Source: Peptoniphilus genitalis (GTDB taxonomy: Bacteria; Bacillota; Clostridia; Tissierellales; Peptoniphilaceae). Taken from it: a DNA stretch of 64,000 nucleotides. The position numbers and the translations under genes were made by a program. Positions 63,561 to 64,000 of the stretch are shown piece after piece. The notes under the pieces are model-generated. The model made no database searches. It was not told where the DNA came from and worked only from the letters and a program-made list of their open reading frames with translations. Location of the stretch: positions 124,001 through 188,000 of the forward strand of contig NZ_CP097885.1 of assembly GCF_023614525.1 (NCBI RefSeq), in the 5' to 3' direction. Each line of letters begins with the position of its first letter. Position 1 is the stretch's first letter.

Positions 63561-64000
63561 ATGTGCGGAATAGTTGGATATATTGGAAAAAATATTGCAA
63601 CGAAATTAGTACTAGAAGGTCTTAAAAAATTAGAATACAGGGGTTATGACTCTGCAGGACTTTCTTTTATAAAAGATGATAAATTAGTAACATTTAAGAA
63701 AAAAGGTCGTATAAAGGCTCTTGAAGAATCCTTTGACATTGATAAGTACCCTTCTAATGTTTGTATTGGTCACACAAGATGGGCAACTCACGGCGAGCCA
63801 AATGAAATTAACGCTCACCCCCACCTAAGTTCTGACAAAAAAGTTTCTGTAGTCCACAATGGAATCGTAGAGAACTACTTAGAACTTAGAAATATGTTAG
63901 TAGACAAGGGACACACTTTCCTTTCACAAACAGATACAGAAGTTATACCTAACTTGATATCAGAAGAATATGATGGCGACATCTTGGAAGCTGTCTTTAA
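63561..64000 (+). CDS. glmS: Glutamine-fructose-6-phosphate aminotransferase (partial, runs off the window)
   Basis: This is the N-terminal 146 codons of the enzyme that makes glucosamine-6-phosphate for cell-wall precursors. The Ntn-hydrolase catalytic cysteine is Cys2 (MCGIVGYIG). Conserved HTRWATHGEP and HNGIVENY match the glutaminase domain. GGAGG precedes ATG 63561. It is feedback-controlled by the upstream ribozyme. The isomerase domain lies beyond base 64000. Confidence 0.97.
   Translation, partial: MCGIVGYIGKNIATKLVLEGLKKLEYRGYDSAGLSFIKDDKLVTFKKKGRIKALEESFDIDKYPSNVCIGHTRWATHGEPNEINAHPHLSSDKKVSVVHNGIVENYLELRNMLVDKGHTFLSQTDTEVIPNLISEEYDGDILEAVF

Overview
The window is AT-rich bacterial chromosome from a low-GC Gram-positive anaerobe. 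Two pieces of evidence support this. The gene order hrcA-grpE-dnaK-dnaJ-prmA-rsmE-mtaB ... rpsU-yqeY-yqeZ-floA ... phoH-ybeY-dgkA-cdd-era-recO-glyQ-glyS-ccpN-ppsR-dnaG-rpoD-trmK-yqfO is the classic Firmicutes/Bacillus order. A CIRCE element, a glmS ribozyme, many TTG/GTG starts and strong AGGAGG ribosome binding sites also fit. Several protein families (DUF3793 with flavodoxin, DUF1284, Xaa-His dipeptidase, acyl-ACP thioesterase) are typical of anaerobic cocci and Clostridia. My inference is a Tissierellia/Peptoniphilaceae-type organism, but the genus cannot be fixed from the sequence alone. Sporulation genes found at these loci in Bacillus (yqfC/yqfD beside phoH, gpr/spoIIP beside lepA) are absent, which fits a non-sporulating lineage.

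Layout. 1-2.1 kb: zinc uptake (znuC partial, znuA) divergent from a Zur/Fur-type repressor. 2.3-16 kb: a carrier, ftsH, the dnaX-ybaB-recR replication/repair operon, a small Ala/Lys/Glu lipoprotein, a zinc-ribbon membrane protein, a GNAT-like protein, a flavodoxin-DUF3793 pair behind a Fur-box-like site, a DAACS symporter and an NlpC/P60 cell-wall hydrolase. 15.7-32.5 kb: rnpB followed by the long leftward macromolecular-synthesis/housekeeping block (yqfO, trmK, rpoD, dnaG, dgt, ppsR, ccpN, glyS, glyQ, recO, era, cdd, dgkA-PAP2 fusion, ybeY, phoH) and the floA/NfeD membrane-domain operon. 32.5-44.6 kb: HAD phosphatase, yqeY, rpsU, VTT and patatin proteins, HIT, DUF1284, mtaB, rsmE, prmA and the HrcA/CIRCE heat-shock operon. 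45-48.7 kb, rightward: lepB-lepA-hemW. 48.7-52.6 kb, leftward: a small membrane protein, rpsT, holA and comEC.

52.6-57.2 kb is the most unusual part. It holds a repeat-bearing AlaX-like (alanyl-tRNA editing) protein in which all four zinc ligands appear to be lost. Next is a divergent secreted-protein/lipoprotein pair driven by two mirror-image, overlapping promoters. An NlpC/P60 remnant and a small coupled membrane peptide follow. 57.2-64 kb: P-loop protein plus radical SAM protein, DUF1292, pepD, a RelA/SpoT-domain protein with an altered acceptor motif, a parvulin, an acyl-ACP thioesterase and a glmS ribozyme ahead of glmS, which runs off the window. I saw no tRNA, rRNA 16S/23S, CRISPR array, prophage or insertion sequence.
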